DNA of 64,000 bases. Origin: Salegentibacter sp. Its GTDB lineage: Bacteria; Bacteroidota; Bacteroidia; Flavobacteriales; Flavobacteriaceae. The notes under the pieces were generated by a model that worked only from the letters and a program-made list of their open reading frames with translations, had not been told where the DNA came from and ran no database searches. A program made the translations under genes and the position numbers. The stretch spans positions 558,001-622,000 of the forward strand of contig CP051246.1 of assembly GCA_017795085.1 (NCBI GenBank). Reading direction: 5' to 3'. This document shows, one piece after another, positions 26,026-34,781 of the stretch (its first letter is position 1; the number at the start of each line of letters is the position of its first letter).

Positions 26026-26688
26026 TCACTTTCTTTTGTCTTTCGCTTTCTTATCAAAAGCAATTAAATTAAACAGTTCCCGCATCCGGCTACGTACCCG
26101 GTTGCCGTATCGGTCTTCCAGTTCGTCGGCATTAAGGTTGGTAGTGGCGTGGGTTTTTATCTTATGTTTTGTTCTCATGTAGAGCTCGTAACGGGAAAGC
26201 AAAATTTCCCCCATCACATTTAGATCTTTCCCGTAAAATCTTCCCACGGGCTCAACGCCTAGATTGTCAAAGCAGAAAAATTTAGCGTTTCCATACTGCT
26301 CAACGGTTTTAAAACCCAGGTGGTTATAACTAAAGCTTACATTGCGGCAGGGGATCATTTCATAGGGACGTTGTGTAGGAACCAGATGTCGCAGTAATTT
26401 CATCATCGAAGTTTTTCCACAACCAACAGGTCCTGAGAGTAAGATTCCTTTTTCGATATCAATTCCATATTTCTTGCAATTCTCTTTATCCCGGATAAAA
26501 TAAGCGCAGAGTTTCAGTAAAATAACCTTGTCCTGATCGTAAATTTTAAACCGTTTTCCGAAAAGTAGTTTCCCTTTTGCATTGAGGTAGACCAGGATTT
26601 TCGGGAAATCGTAATACACGCATTTTCCATTAAATTTTCCAAGCGAATATTCTATATCACCTTCTTTGATTTTAGAGGGGTTGTCCAT
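26026..26688 (-). CDS. DnaC/IstB-like ATPase, replication or element maintenance
   Basis: This 220-aa AAA+ protein has Walker A GPVGCGKTS near 86-94 and Walker B-like KFFCFDNLG near 137-145. A conserved TNLNADELEDRYGNRVRSRM segment holds the sensor 1 Asn and the arginine finger. This is the pattern of DnaC-type helicase loaders. Its start overlaps the winged-helix gene by 17 bases. Together with that protein it forms the replication module seen in Bacteroidota mobile elements, presumably loading DnaB on the excised circle. Confidence 0.75.
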   Translation of the reverse strand: MDNPSKIKEGDIEYSLGKFNGKCVYYDFPKILVYLNAKGKLLFGKRFKIYDQDKVILLKLCAYFIRDKENCKKYGIDIEKGILLSGPVGCGKTSMMKLLRHLVPTQRPYEMIPCRNVSFSYNHLGFKTVEQYGNAKFFCFDNLGVEPVGRFYGKDLNVMGEILLSRYELYMRTKHKIKTHATTNLNADELEDRYGNRVRSRMRELFNLIAFDKKAKDKRK

Positions 26689-27415
26689 AATCTTTGTTTT
26701 TTGTGGTTCGTAGGTTATCTTGAATTTGGGACACTTCTTTTTTATTTATTTTTTCTTTCTGGACGATAAGCCCAATTTTTCCCATCCAATGCATAGCCAG
26801 TGCCCGCCAATTCCTTATCGCTATCCCATCGCTTGTTTGCCAATCCCGATCCCGATAATATTTAAAAAATTTTTCGTAGTCCAGATTAAAATGTTTAGCA
26901 TTAAAAAAATTCAAAACCACTTCCAGGCTGTTTGGTTGTCTGCTATGTTTTATTGGTTTGGTATTGTTTATAGTAGATACCAGGGCTTGGCTATCTGTGG
27001 GACGGTTTGGGTACACCACTTGTCCATTGTTGGGAGGGTGCGGGATTGGTCCGCGTATGGGATGGCAGCACTCCGCCAGCTGTTCTAATTTGGGATCGTA
27101 ATCACCCGTCTCCCGCTCATTCCCTGTCCTGATAATGGCCATCTTGACCTTACTGCTCTTGTAGGGGGTATTGGAGGGATAATAGCTAAGATAACCCCAG
27201 AAGCTAAGGTCGGTGATACACCGGTGGTAAGTAGGTTTGGAACCGATCTTGGCTGCTCGCATTAAATCCCTTCGGTTAATAAAAAATTCATCAGCAAAGC
27301 GGCTACGGTTCCATTCCTGGAACAAGGCCATATATAAACTGATATGAGTAGGCTTTAAACGATCATCGAAATAGAGCTTCTCAAAAGCGGCGTTGAGTAG
27401 CATTATGTAGTTCAT
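26672..27415 (-). CDS. Winged-helix replication initiator-like protein
   Basis: This 247-aa protein has an N-terminal winged-helix segment (residues 20-95: FFINRRDLMRAAKIGSKPTYHRCITDL..., then GYLSYYPSN). A low-complexity Pro/Asn linker and a C-terminal DnaD-like helical segment (VLNFFNAKHFNLDYEKFFKYY, then IRNWRALAMHW) follow. This combination resembles DnaD/RepA-type initiators. It is followed by the overlapping DnaC-like gene and preceded by the Xis-like HTH gene, 3 bases upstream. The precise role is inferred from architecture and context. Confidence 0.6.
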   Translation of the reverse strand: MNYIMLLNAAFEKLYFDDRLKPTHISLYMALFQEWNRSRFADEFFINRRDLMRAAKIGSKPTYHRCITDLSFWGYLSYYPSNTPYKSSKVKMAIIRTGNERETGDYDPKLEQLAECCHPIRGPIPHPPNNGQVVYPNRPTDSQALVSTINNTKPIKHSRQPNSLEVVLNFFNAKHFNLDYEKFFKYYRDRDWQTSDGIAIRNWRALAMHWMGKIGLIVQKEKINKKEVSQIQDNLRTTKNKDYGQPL

Positions 27416-27418
27416 TGC

Positions 27419-27700
27419 TTAAAGGTCTATATGGTGGTGTACCCGGTTATCTTCCATTAGCTTTTGAATCTCCAGGGTATCATAATAAATGATACCGCCT
27501 ATTTTGGTGTAGGGGAGGGTCCCGTTTATACGTAAATTTTGAAGGGTCCCCGGGCTTATTTCTAACAAGTCCATAACCTCGGAAGATTTCAGGTACCTTT
27601 TGCTATTTCCCGAAGTTTGTTGGGATAGAATTTTTTTAAGGTCTTCGAGGAGTTCTGTTTTGAATTCCTGAAGGTCGTCTGTGGTAATTGAAGTTGTCAT
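27419..27700 (-). CDS. Excisionase-type helix-turn-helix protein
   Basis: This 93-aa protein has an N-terminal helix and then a MerR/Xis-type HTH_17 domain (residues 37-85: YLKSSEVMDLLEISPGTLQNLR, then GTLPYTKIGGIIYYD). Such proteins act as recombination directionality factors or as regulators of the replication genes. It is first in the operon Xis-winged helix-DnaC. Usually a tyrosine integrase lies next to it; here the adjacent DNA is a TonB receptor operon, so no partner recombinase is visible. Confidence 0.8.
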   Translation of the reverse strand: MTTSITTDDLQEFKTELLEDLKKILSQQTSGNSKRYLKSSEVMDLLEISPGTLQNLRINGTLPYTKIGGIIYYDTLEIQKLMEDNRVHHHIDL

Positions 27701-27820
27701 AATACTATTGATTTAAAAAAGGGACAATAGATTCTAAGTGCTTACACAGTCCCTTCCTGGTTAAAAATGAGTCTCAATTCAAAGTTGGGGTAAATCATTA
27801 AAATTCTTTCCATATGTAAG

Positions 27821-27962
27821 ACGTAACTACGTAAAACTTTAACGTTTACTTGATTTTGATGTATATTATTAAAAAATGGGGATGAAAAGGAACAAAAAAA
27901 CCTTTTTGTATTCAATTATTGGAGGAAAAGTAATTGCACGTAATTACATATATAGTTACGTA
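27821..27962. repeat. ACGTAAYTAC repeats upstream of the Xis/replication operon
   Basis: ACGTAACTAC occurs at 27821-27830, ACGTAATTAC at 27938-27947 and an inverted near-copy (TAGTTACGT) at 27953-27961. GTAATT-N6-AATTAC (27930-27947) is also a palindrome. Such iteron-like repeats next to a replication/excision operon could be Xis or initiator binding sites. Confidence 0.4.
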
Positions 27963-27997
27963 TTATTTATAAGAATTATAATTTAATTAATCTTTAT

Positions 27998-28029
27998 TTG
28001 TATTTAATCTAAATAAGAATTTATATTTG
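27998..28029 (+). promoter_or_regulatory. Promoter with internal palindrome for the TonB receptor operon
   Basis: TTG (27998-28000) and TATATTTG (28022-28029) are 21 bases apart, a Bacteroidota -33/-7 pair. Between them TATTTA-ATC-TAAATA (28001-28015) is a perfect inverted repeat. Its AT-rich symmetry and the operon content suggest a Fur-like or DtxR-like repressor site, which is inference. Confidence 0.55.
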
Positions 28030-28048
28030 CTGCATCAATTAACAAGAT

Positions 28049-30700
28049 ATGCGGCCAATATTTTTATTTCTGCTTGTTATCATTTTTCAACCTGCTTACG
28101 GCCAGCTCTCTGGTGTGGTGATTTCTGAAGAAAATGGTCAAACCCTTGATCAGGTTTTAATTATCAATCAACTAGGAAATGAATGGGCCGTTTCCGATAA
28201 AAACGGAAAATTCACAATAGCTATAAAAAATCCTGAATTTATCCTCGAATTCCAACTTCTCGGAAAACAAGATTTAATTCTAAAAGCAGCGCATATTGAG
28301 GATAAGAATAATATCCAGGTACGTTTAAAAGATGATAATTTGCGCTTGGATGAGGTAACCGTTACCGCGGTGCCGAAGAAAAGCAAAATAGGATCGATTA
28401 TTACTCTGGGGGAATATGCGGTAAATCAGGTTCAGGCCTATAGTCTTGCAGATATTTTAAAACAATTGCCGGGACAGGAGGTAACACCTAACTCTTTAAA
28501 CGAACCTAATACTATTGCCTTACGTACTGCAAGCCCGCTAAATGGAAATAATAAATTCGGGGTTTCCTTTATGTTGGATGGCTTGCGGCTTTCCAATGAT
28601 GAAAATATGCAGACCTACAATCCCGGAGCAGTGCTTACCGCTTATGATAATACTAATAGTGGAATAGACCTAAGGACAATCCCGGCCTCCAATATTGAGG
28701 AAGTGGAAGTTATAAGTGGTATTCCCGATGCTAAATACGGAAACCTCACCTCGGGAGTGATCGATATTACAAGAAAAGCCGGGGCCTCCCCTTACCATAT
28801 TAATGCAAATATCAGACAGGGAAATACCTCCCTGAGTTTGCGAAAAGGCTATGGACTCGGAAAACAATTAGGGAACCTTAGTGTTTCCTTAGATTATTTA
28901 AATGCCAATAGAGACCCCCGTAATAGCCTGGAATCGTATAACAGAATTACCGGTTCCTTAATTTGGTCGTTAGCCAATAAAAATAACACTTTAAGAAATT
29001 CATTAAGCCTTACCGCCCACAACAATCTGGATGATGAAAAATTTGATAAAGACAATGACGATGGCGGTCGTGATTCGGCCTTTCGTAAAGATCGCGGGAT
29101 TAGGCTTAATAATCGTCTGAACTGGAAACCGGCGTTAGATCTTATTGATAATATCAATTTAAATACCGGATTTTCCTATGCCTATCAACATTCATACAGG
29201 CAGGATTTTAGAAATGACGGCGGGCGCATTGTCCCCCTTAACCTGGAGACCGGAATTTCCCAGGGTGCCTACACCCCGGTAGCCTATCTTATGAAACGGG
29301 AAACTTTTGGCCAACCTCTAAATATTTCTGCAAATATTTCCGGGGATAAAGCTTTCGAAGTAAATAATATTTCTCATAATGTTACTTTTGGGTTCGATTT
29401 TTCTTATAGCGATAACAAAGGCCGGGGTAAGGAATATGATCCTAAACACGCTCACTCTCAGGTATCCTTTCCTGGTGGATCTTCCGATTTGAACGAAGGA
29501 ATAAGGGCGGTGAACTTTAACCGGTCTGTATTAGGGCAATTTCGTTTTGGTGCTCATCTGCAGGACAATATCACTTATACTTTTGCCAATAATAGAAAAG
29601 CTTATGCCAACCTGGGGTTTCGGTATGATTCCCAAAATGGTTTTTCCAGTTACAGTCCCAGGGTGAACCTGGCTTATGAATTAACCGATAAATTGAGTGT
29701 ACGGGGTGGTTTTGGTTTTGCCTCTAAAGCCCCATCCCTGGCACAAACCTTTCCGGGAGATAAATATTTTGACCGGGTAATGGCAGATTACAGAACCTCC
29801 AGTTATTCTTATAACCTGATATATACCCATAAAGTCCCTATCGATAAAATTGAGCTTGAACCATCAAAGAGTTGGAAATATGAAATAGGGGGTAATTACA
29901 ATGCTAGTTTTGCACAGCTATCATTTACGGCATTCTACAATGAAAGTTTTGATGGGTTCACTGAGGACGATATTATTCAGTCGGTATACCTGCCACAACT
30001 CGAGTTTAATTTTCCTGATAACCAAAGCTCACCAACCTACGAAATAGTAGGCCCTTCAACAATGATCCTCGATTATTCGTTGCCTACCAATGCCTCTACT
30101 GTTATTGATAAAGGTGCGGAGTTTTTTATGAACTTTAAAAAAATTGAAGCCATCAATACCAGTTTCAATATAAATGGAACTTATACTTATAGCAAGGCTG
30201 TTACCAGTCTCACTGAAATAAAGAGAAACTCTGATCCCCTTGATGAGCAATACCTCTATGGCATTTATAACAAAACCTCAGAAAAACAGGATATGTGGCG
30301 GCTTCGGGGAACGGTAACCCACCATATATCCGAAATAGGACTATTGATGTCTTTTACGGCAGAACATTTTTTAAGATCGGCAGTTTATTCCAGTGTGGAT
30401 GATATTTACCCTGTTGGATATATTGATGGCAACGGAAACCGGTATAGCATTCCGGCATCGGACAGAGCCAATTCGGAATATACTTCGCTCTTTCTGGACC
30501 CGAATAGTACGCAAGATCGTATTACGCCCTTGTATAATAATTTCCATTTCAGGTTAACCAAGGAAATGAAAAATAACATAAGTATTTCTTTGTATGCCAA
30601 TAATTTTCTGAATTACAGGCCTGCAGTGACCGTAAATGGTAATAGAAAACGTAGAAATGAACCCATAAGTTTTGGGGCAAACCTTAAATATGAATTTTAA
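28049..30700 (+). CDS. TonB-dependent outer-membrane receptor
   Basis: This 883-aa protein has a signal peptide ending near residue 18 (AYGQ). A carboxypeptidase-like beta domain covers residues 20-100, followed by a TonB-box-like DEVTVTAV. The plug domain has LADILKQLPGQEV and GIPDAKYGNLTSGVIDI. A beta-barrel ends with F. Substrate is not readable from sequence. The operon partners (DUF4876 lipoprotein, beta-barrel protein, di-haem peroxidase) and the palindromic operator suggest metal or haem/siderophore uptake. This set recurs in Bacteroidota, by my recollection. The gene is intact. Confidence 0.85.
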   Translation: MRPIFLFLLVIIFQPAYGQLSGVVISEENGQTLDQVLIINQLGNEWAVSDKNGKFTIAIKNPEFILEFQLLGKQDLILKAAHIEDKNNIQVRLKDDNLRLDEVTVTAVPKKSKIGSIITLGEYAVNQVQAYSLADILKQLPGQEVTPNSLNEPNTIALRTASPLNGNNKFGVSFMLDGLRLSNDENMQTYNPGAVLTAYDNTNSGIDLRTIPASNIEEVEVISGIPDAKYGNLTSGVIDITRKAGASPYHINANIRQGNTSLSLRKGYGLGKQLGNLSVSLDYLNANRDPRNSLESYNRITGSLIWSLANKNNTLRNSLSLTAHNNLDDEKFDKDNDDGGRDSAFRKDRGIRLNNRLNWKPALDLIDNINLNTGFSYAYQHSYRQDFRNDGGRIVPLNLETGISQGAYTPVAYLMKRETFGQPLNISANISGDKAFEVNNISHNVTFGFDFSYSDNKGRGKEYDPKHAHSQVSFPGGSSDLNEGIRAVNFNRSVLGQFRFGAHLQDNITYTFANNRKAYANLGFRYDSQNGFSSYSPRVNLAYELTDKLSVRGGFGFASKAPSLAQTFPGDKYFDRVMADYRTSSYSYNLIYTHKVPIDKIELEPSKSWKYEIGGNYNASFAQLSFTAFYNESFDGFTEDDIIQSVYLPQLEFNFPDNQSSPTYEIVGPSTMILDYSLPTNASTVIDKGAEFFMNFKKIEAINTSFNINGTYTYSKAVTSLTEIKRNSDPLDEQYLYGIYNKTSEKQDMWRLRGTVTHHISEIGLLMSFTAEHFLRSAVYSSVDDIYPVGYIDGNGNRYSIPASDRANSEYTSLFLDPNSTQDRITPLYNNFHFRLTKEMKNNISISLYANNFLNYRPAVTVNGNRKRRNEPISFGANLKYEF

Positions 30701-30718
30701 TAAACAATAACAATAACA

Positions 30719-32056
30719 ATGAAAAAACTTTCACTTTTAACGCTAATCACCACTTTAATAATGGGGTGTAGTAAGGACGATGACGGAGAATTTATCGCTC
30801 CGGTAAACTATGAAATTCAAGTAACCTATGATGAAAATTTTGATAATAAAGCCGCTTCGGAAGCTGTAATCAGCCTTGAAAATATAGAAGATGGCAAAAC
30901 CTATGAAGCCACCACTAATACCGAGGGTATAGCCGTGGTAGAAGTGGTTCCCGGGAATTACCAGCTTACTATTAGCAAAACCATGACTGCTGAAGAATAT
31001 TTTGATTTTTCAGGACAGGAAACGGAGGCCGAAGTTAGCTTCAATGGTTCCGCCCAAAATGTTTCCATCACCGAAAATAACGGGAGTACATCCATTGAAA
31101 TTGTGACCGGAACTATCGGGAACCTCCTCATCAAGCAGATCTATTATAATGGCTCCGATGTTCGTTTGGGTGCGGTCTTTCGGGACCAGTTTGTAGAAAT
31201 TCATAACAATTCCAATGAAATACAATACCTGGATGGTCTCTGTATAGCTCAAATAGAAGGTATGGGAAGCACACCTTCTCCTAATAAAGATTATCACCAG
31301 GCATCAGGTCAGTATGACTGGAGCCAATCTTTGGGCCAGGATAAAGAAAATCCCAATACCGATTATATTTATGCAGATGAAGTTATAAGAATTCCGGGTG
31401 ATGGAGAAGAGTATATGTTGGCTCCGGGTGAAAGTGCCATTATAGCGGCCACTGCCATTAACCATAAACAACCTCTGGTAATTGAAGATGAAGAGGGTGA
31501 AACTAAAACTTATGAAGTAGCCGAACCGGATCGTACTGTAGATTTAAGCCAAGCACCGTTCGAAGCCTATTTTAGGCCGTATATGGAAAGTATTGGGGGG
31601 AGTTTTATGGATTTCGATGTGGATAATCCAAACTCCACCAATGTAGAAGTATTATTTAGTTATAGTGGTCGCGAGTTCATTTTAGATACCCATGGACGTG
31701 ATGCATTGGTTGTTTTCTATGCAGATGACGAGCTTATTGGTTCCTGGAATAGGGTACCTACTCCTAATGTAGATGAAATAATAAATGAGGAAACTAGTTT
31801 GTATCTGCAAATACCCAATGAAGTTGTGTTGGACGGTGTGGAACTACAGCATAATAATCCTGCCAAACAAAAACCAAAACGTTTAAATAATTCGATTGAT
31901 GCAGGCGAAACAACCACACCTAATGGATTCTATTCCTCGCAATCGGTAATACGTATAGTAGCAGGAGAAATTGATGGACGAATCTACTACCAGGATACCA
32001 ATAACTCCAGTAACGATTTTAAATTCCTGGATCATCCGCAGGTTGAAATCAACTAA
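30719..32056 (+). CDS. DUF4876 surface lipoprotein
   Basis: This 445-aa protein has a lipoprotein signal with the cysteine at residue 17 (LIMGC). Residues 30-130 form a beta-sandwich resembling a carboxypeptidase-like repeat (TYEATTNTEGIAVVEVVPGNYQLTIS). The larger DUF4876 domain contains QFVEIHNNSNEIQYLDGLCIAQ. It follows the receptor gene by 18 bases and is probably its surface-exposed partner, analogous to SusD-type or HmuY-type lipoproteins. Ligand unknown. Confidence 0.75.
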   Translation: MKKLSLLTLITTLIMGCSKDDDGEFIAPVNYEIQVTYDENFDNKAASEAVISLENIEDGKTYEATTNTEGIAVVEVVPGNYQLTISKTMTAEEYFDFSGQETEAEVSFNGSAQNVSITENNGSTSIEIVTGTIGNLLIKQIYYNGSDVRLGAVFRDQFVEIHNNSNEIQYLDGLCIAQIEGMGSTPSPNKDYHQASGQYDWSQSLGQDKENPNTDYIYADEVIRIPGDGEEYMLAPGESAIIAATAINHKQPLVIEDEEGETKTYEVAEPDRTVDLSQAPFEAYFRPYMESIGGSFMDFDVDNPNSTNVEVLFSYSGREFILDTHGRDALVVFYADDELIGSWNRVPTPNVDEIINEETSLYLQIPNEVVLDGVELQHNNPAKQKPKRLNNSIDAGETTTPNGFYSSQSVIRIVAGEIDGRIYYQDTNNSSNDFKFLDHPQVEIN

Positions 32057-32065
32057 TTAATTTCT

Positions 32066-33646
32066 ATGAAGCGGTTTAGTCTTTTATTATTGCTTTGTTT
32101 GGCATTCCGGGTTACTGCCCAGAATAGTGTAAATAGCCCTGTGTCCAATCAATTCTTTACTGAAGTCTTAAAGAATTATAGCATAAACCCTGTGAGCATG
32201 GCAGAAGTGCCTTTAAAAGACTTTACCGCTTCTACTTTATATTACAATTTTGAGGAAGGTCGCCTAAAACAAGGTGGCGAACCAACGGCTATACATGATT
32301 TTGGACTGAAAACCGAAGGAATTTTCAGAAAAGAAAACGGAGTGCTGTTTTTTGGGGATTTATTGGTAAAGAAAACCTATTATCGAGACCTGGCCTGGAA
32401 TTTATCGTATATGATGCCGGAAAAAGGCATCATGCCCGATCCGCATTATTTTGGGGTTTCCAAACCCGGCAACTGGAGCAACCAACACTACGAATTAAGT
32501 GGAGGAATTGTAGTCCCTATTAAGGATCGATGGAATTTTGCCCTGGCCACAAGTTACCGTCTTTTTAATAAATATCGGGTGGATCTTGATCCACGACCTA
32601 AATTAACCTACAATAACCTAAAAATAGGTGCAAATATCGGGTATGACTTTACAGTTAATCATAGCTTAAATATTGGCTATGCCTACCATTATGAGGATAT
32701 TGCAAATGCGATTAGTTATTCCAATAAATACTATAATGTTCCTGTAAACTACGATATCTATGTAAAATGGATTGCTGGCTATGGATCACTTATTAACGCC
32801 TTTAATAATTCTATTAAGCGGAAAAACAATGCCCATCATCTTTCAATGGGTTATACTTTCCAACGAGGTAACGATCGGTTATTGGTCACCGCGAACTTGG
32901 AGCGAAAAGAGCAATTGACCTATCGGGAAAATCTGGATACCACCGAAGATATTGAAAGTAGTTATTTTGGTACTTATAAACCTTTGGAATTCAATCTACG
33001 GATAATGGGATTAAAAAACTTGGGAAAGGGAAACCATATAAAAGGAGAATATATGTACACTAATAGGGGCGGAGATAACTTTCTATTCTCAAAGAGCGGC
33101 AAAACTTATTCCGCTACTTTAACTGAACATAAGCTTTCCTTCTCCCAAATTCAACAAGATACAAATTCACTTACAGATCACGAATTTGGAATGGAATTAA
33201 GTTACTGGGAAACATCGCAACGGGATGCCCTGGCGGTTACTCGTTCCAATCTTAAAAATATCGAGGTGGAACTTTACGGACAAAAGGTAATTTATAAAAA
33301 TCAAAAGATTCGGATAAGGCCTCACTTCAAAACCTGTTTGATGTTTAATTTCGAAGAAAACTTAGAGAATGAAAACAGTCAGTATTTGGAAAATATTGAT
33401 GAGTATGATTATATGGGCTTTAGTCTCCGTAATTATTATAACCAGGTCATCACCCCAGATCATCAGCTGTTTTCTACCTCCCGATTAAAAATAGAAGCAG
33501 GGAGCTATATTGATTTTATCGGTAATGAAAATATTCGGACCTTGTTTAACCTTAAAGTTGGATACTTTTCAGCTATAGAGGATGTTAATTATTTTGGCAG
33601 TTCAAATCGAATATCTACCAGCTTATCTCTTATTTTGAATTATTGA
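32066..33646 (+). CDS. Outer-membrane beta-barrel protein (DUF6850-like)
   Basis: This 526-aa protein has a signal peptide ending at residue 18 (VTAQ) and many alternating aromatic strands. It ends with a typical barrel C-terminus (SLSLILNY). Similar proteins accompany DUF4876 lipoproteins in Bacteroidota, which is the reason for the DUF6850 label. It lies 9 bases after the lipoprotein and 1 base before the peroxidase gene. Function is unknown; it could be a second pore or a structural partner of the receptor. Confidence 0.65.
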   Translation: MKRFSLLLLLCLAFRVTAQNSVNSPVSNQFFTEVLKNYSINPVSMAEVPLKDFTASTLYYNFEEGRLKQGGEPTAIHDFGLKTEGIFRKENGVLFFGDLLVKKTYYRDLAWNLSYMMPEKGIMPDPHYFGVSKPGNWSNQHYELSGGIVVPIKDRWNFALATSYRLFNKYRVDLDPRPKLTYNNLKIGANIGYDFTVNHSLNIGYAYHYEDIANAISYSNKYYNVPVNYDIYVKWIAGYGSLINAFNNSIKRKNNAHHLSMGYTFQRGNDRLLVTANLERKEQLTYRENLDTTEDIESSYFGTYKPLEFNLRIMGLKNLGKGNHIKGEYMYTNRGGDNFLFSKSGKTYSATLTEHKLSFSQIQQDTNSLTDHEFGMELSYWETSQRDALAVTRSNLKNIEVELYGQKVIYKNQKIRIRPHFKTCLMFNFEENLENENSQYLENIDEYDYMGFSLRNYYNQVITPDHQLFSTSRLKIEAGSYIDFIGNENIRTLFNLKVGYFSAIEDVNYFGSSNRISTSLSLILNY

Positions 33647-33647
33647 T

Positions 33648-34781
33648 ATGAATAAATTCCATTTATATTATCTCAGCCTATCCATATTACTGAGCTTCTG
33701 TGCTTTCAAAGTTTATCAGGAATACGATATTGATAAGTTAAGGAAGCGCTATAGTAGCGGAGATCCATCAACCTGGCCGGTACCAGTACTTGAAGAAGAA
33801 GTCAGAGATAATTTTGAGGATATAGGGCATCTGCCTTCCCCTAAATTTCCTAAAGATAACCCTTATAATAAAGCAAAAGACGAACTGGGAAAAATATTAT
33901 TCTTTGATCCCAGGTTATCCTCTTCAGGGCAAATTGCCTGTGCAAGTTGTCACGATTCTGAAATTGGCTGGGGTGATGGACGCCGGGTGAGCTATGGCCA
34001 TAACAGACAACAAGGCCGTAGAAACGCAATGACCTTATTAAATGTTGGCTACGTGGATAGTTTATTTTGGGATGGAAGAGCAACTTCCCTTGAAGACCAG
34101 GTGGGTTTTCCAATTAAAGATTCCACAGAAATGAACTTTCACGTCAATCTGGCCATCAAGCGGATAGCTGAAATAAATGGGTATAAAAAACCCTTTGAAT
34201 CTGCTTTTGAGAATGGAAAGATAAATGAGGAGAATATCCGAAAAGCTATTGCTACCTTTGAACGGACTATCATTAGTGAAAGCACTACATTTGACAGATT
34301 TATTGATGGAGAAGCTGATGCTTATTCTGATCAAGAAGTTTTGGGTTTACATCTTTTTAGAACTAAAGCTCGATGTATAAACTGCCACAATACTGGTTAT
34401 TTTAGTGATAATGAGTTTCATAATACAGGTTTGACTTATTATGGACGGAAGTATGAAGACTTGGGTTTATATGAAGTTACTGGCGAAGCTAAAGATGTAG
34501 GAAAGTTTAGAACAGCTACTTTAAGGGAAGTTTCGCGAACAGAACCCTATATGCATAATGGCCTATTTCCTCACCTGGAAGGTGTAATTAATATGTATAA
34601 TGCCGGAATGCCACGTCCAACACGAAAGGCACATCAGGTAAATGACAGTCTTTTTCCTAGAACCTCACCATTATTGGAAAAATTAAACCTAACAGATAAA
34701 GAAAAGGCTGCACTTTTGGCCTTTATTAAAACTTTAGAGTCAAGAAATAGAAGGATAAACCCACCGGAATTACCTAATTAA
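33648..34781 (+). CDS. Di-haem cytochrome c peroxidase family protein
   Basis: This 377-aa periplasmic protein has an N-terminal hydrophobic anchor or signal. It has two haem c motifs: CASCH (residues 98-102) and CINCH near 243. The domain order is that of CcpA/MauG-type enzymes. The segment DGRATSLEDQV and the C-terminal EPYMHNGLFPHLEGVI with its conserved Met/His are typical. It may reduce peroxide or oxidise the imported metal complex. Its last four bases (TTAA, 34778-34781) are shared with the stop of the convergent rteC, so no terminator separates the two. Confidence 0.85.
   Translation: MNKFHLYYLSLSILLSFCAFKVYQEYDIDKLRKRYSSGDPSTWPVPVLEEEVRDNFEDIGHLPSPKFPKDNPYNKAKDELGKILFFDPRLSSSGQIACASCHDSEIGWGDGRRVSYGHNRQQGRRNAMTLLNVGYVDSLFWDGRATSLEDQVGFPIKDSTEMNFHVNLAIKRIAEINGYKKPFESAFENGKINEENIRKAIATFERTIISESTTFDRFIDGEADAYSDQEVLGLHLFRTKARCINCHNTGYFSDNEFHNTGLTYYGRKYEDLGLYEVTGEAKDVGKFRTATLREVSRTEPYMHNGLFPHLEGVINMYNAGMPRPTRKAHQVNDSLFPRTSPLLEKLNLTDKEKAALLAFIKTLESRNRRINPPELPN

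Noticed and set aside
26720-27088. 122-codon plus-strand frame
   Set aside because: It is the shadow of the winged-helix replication gene.
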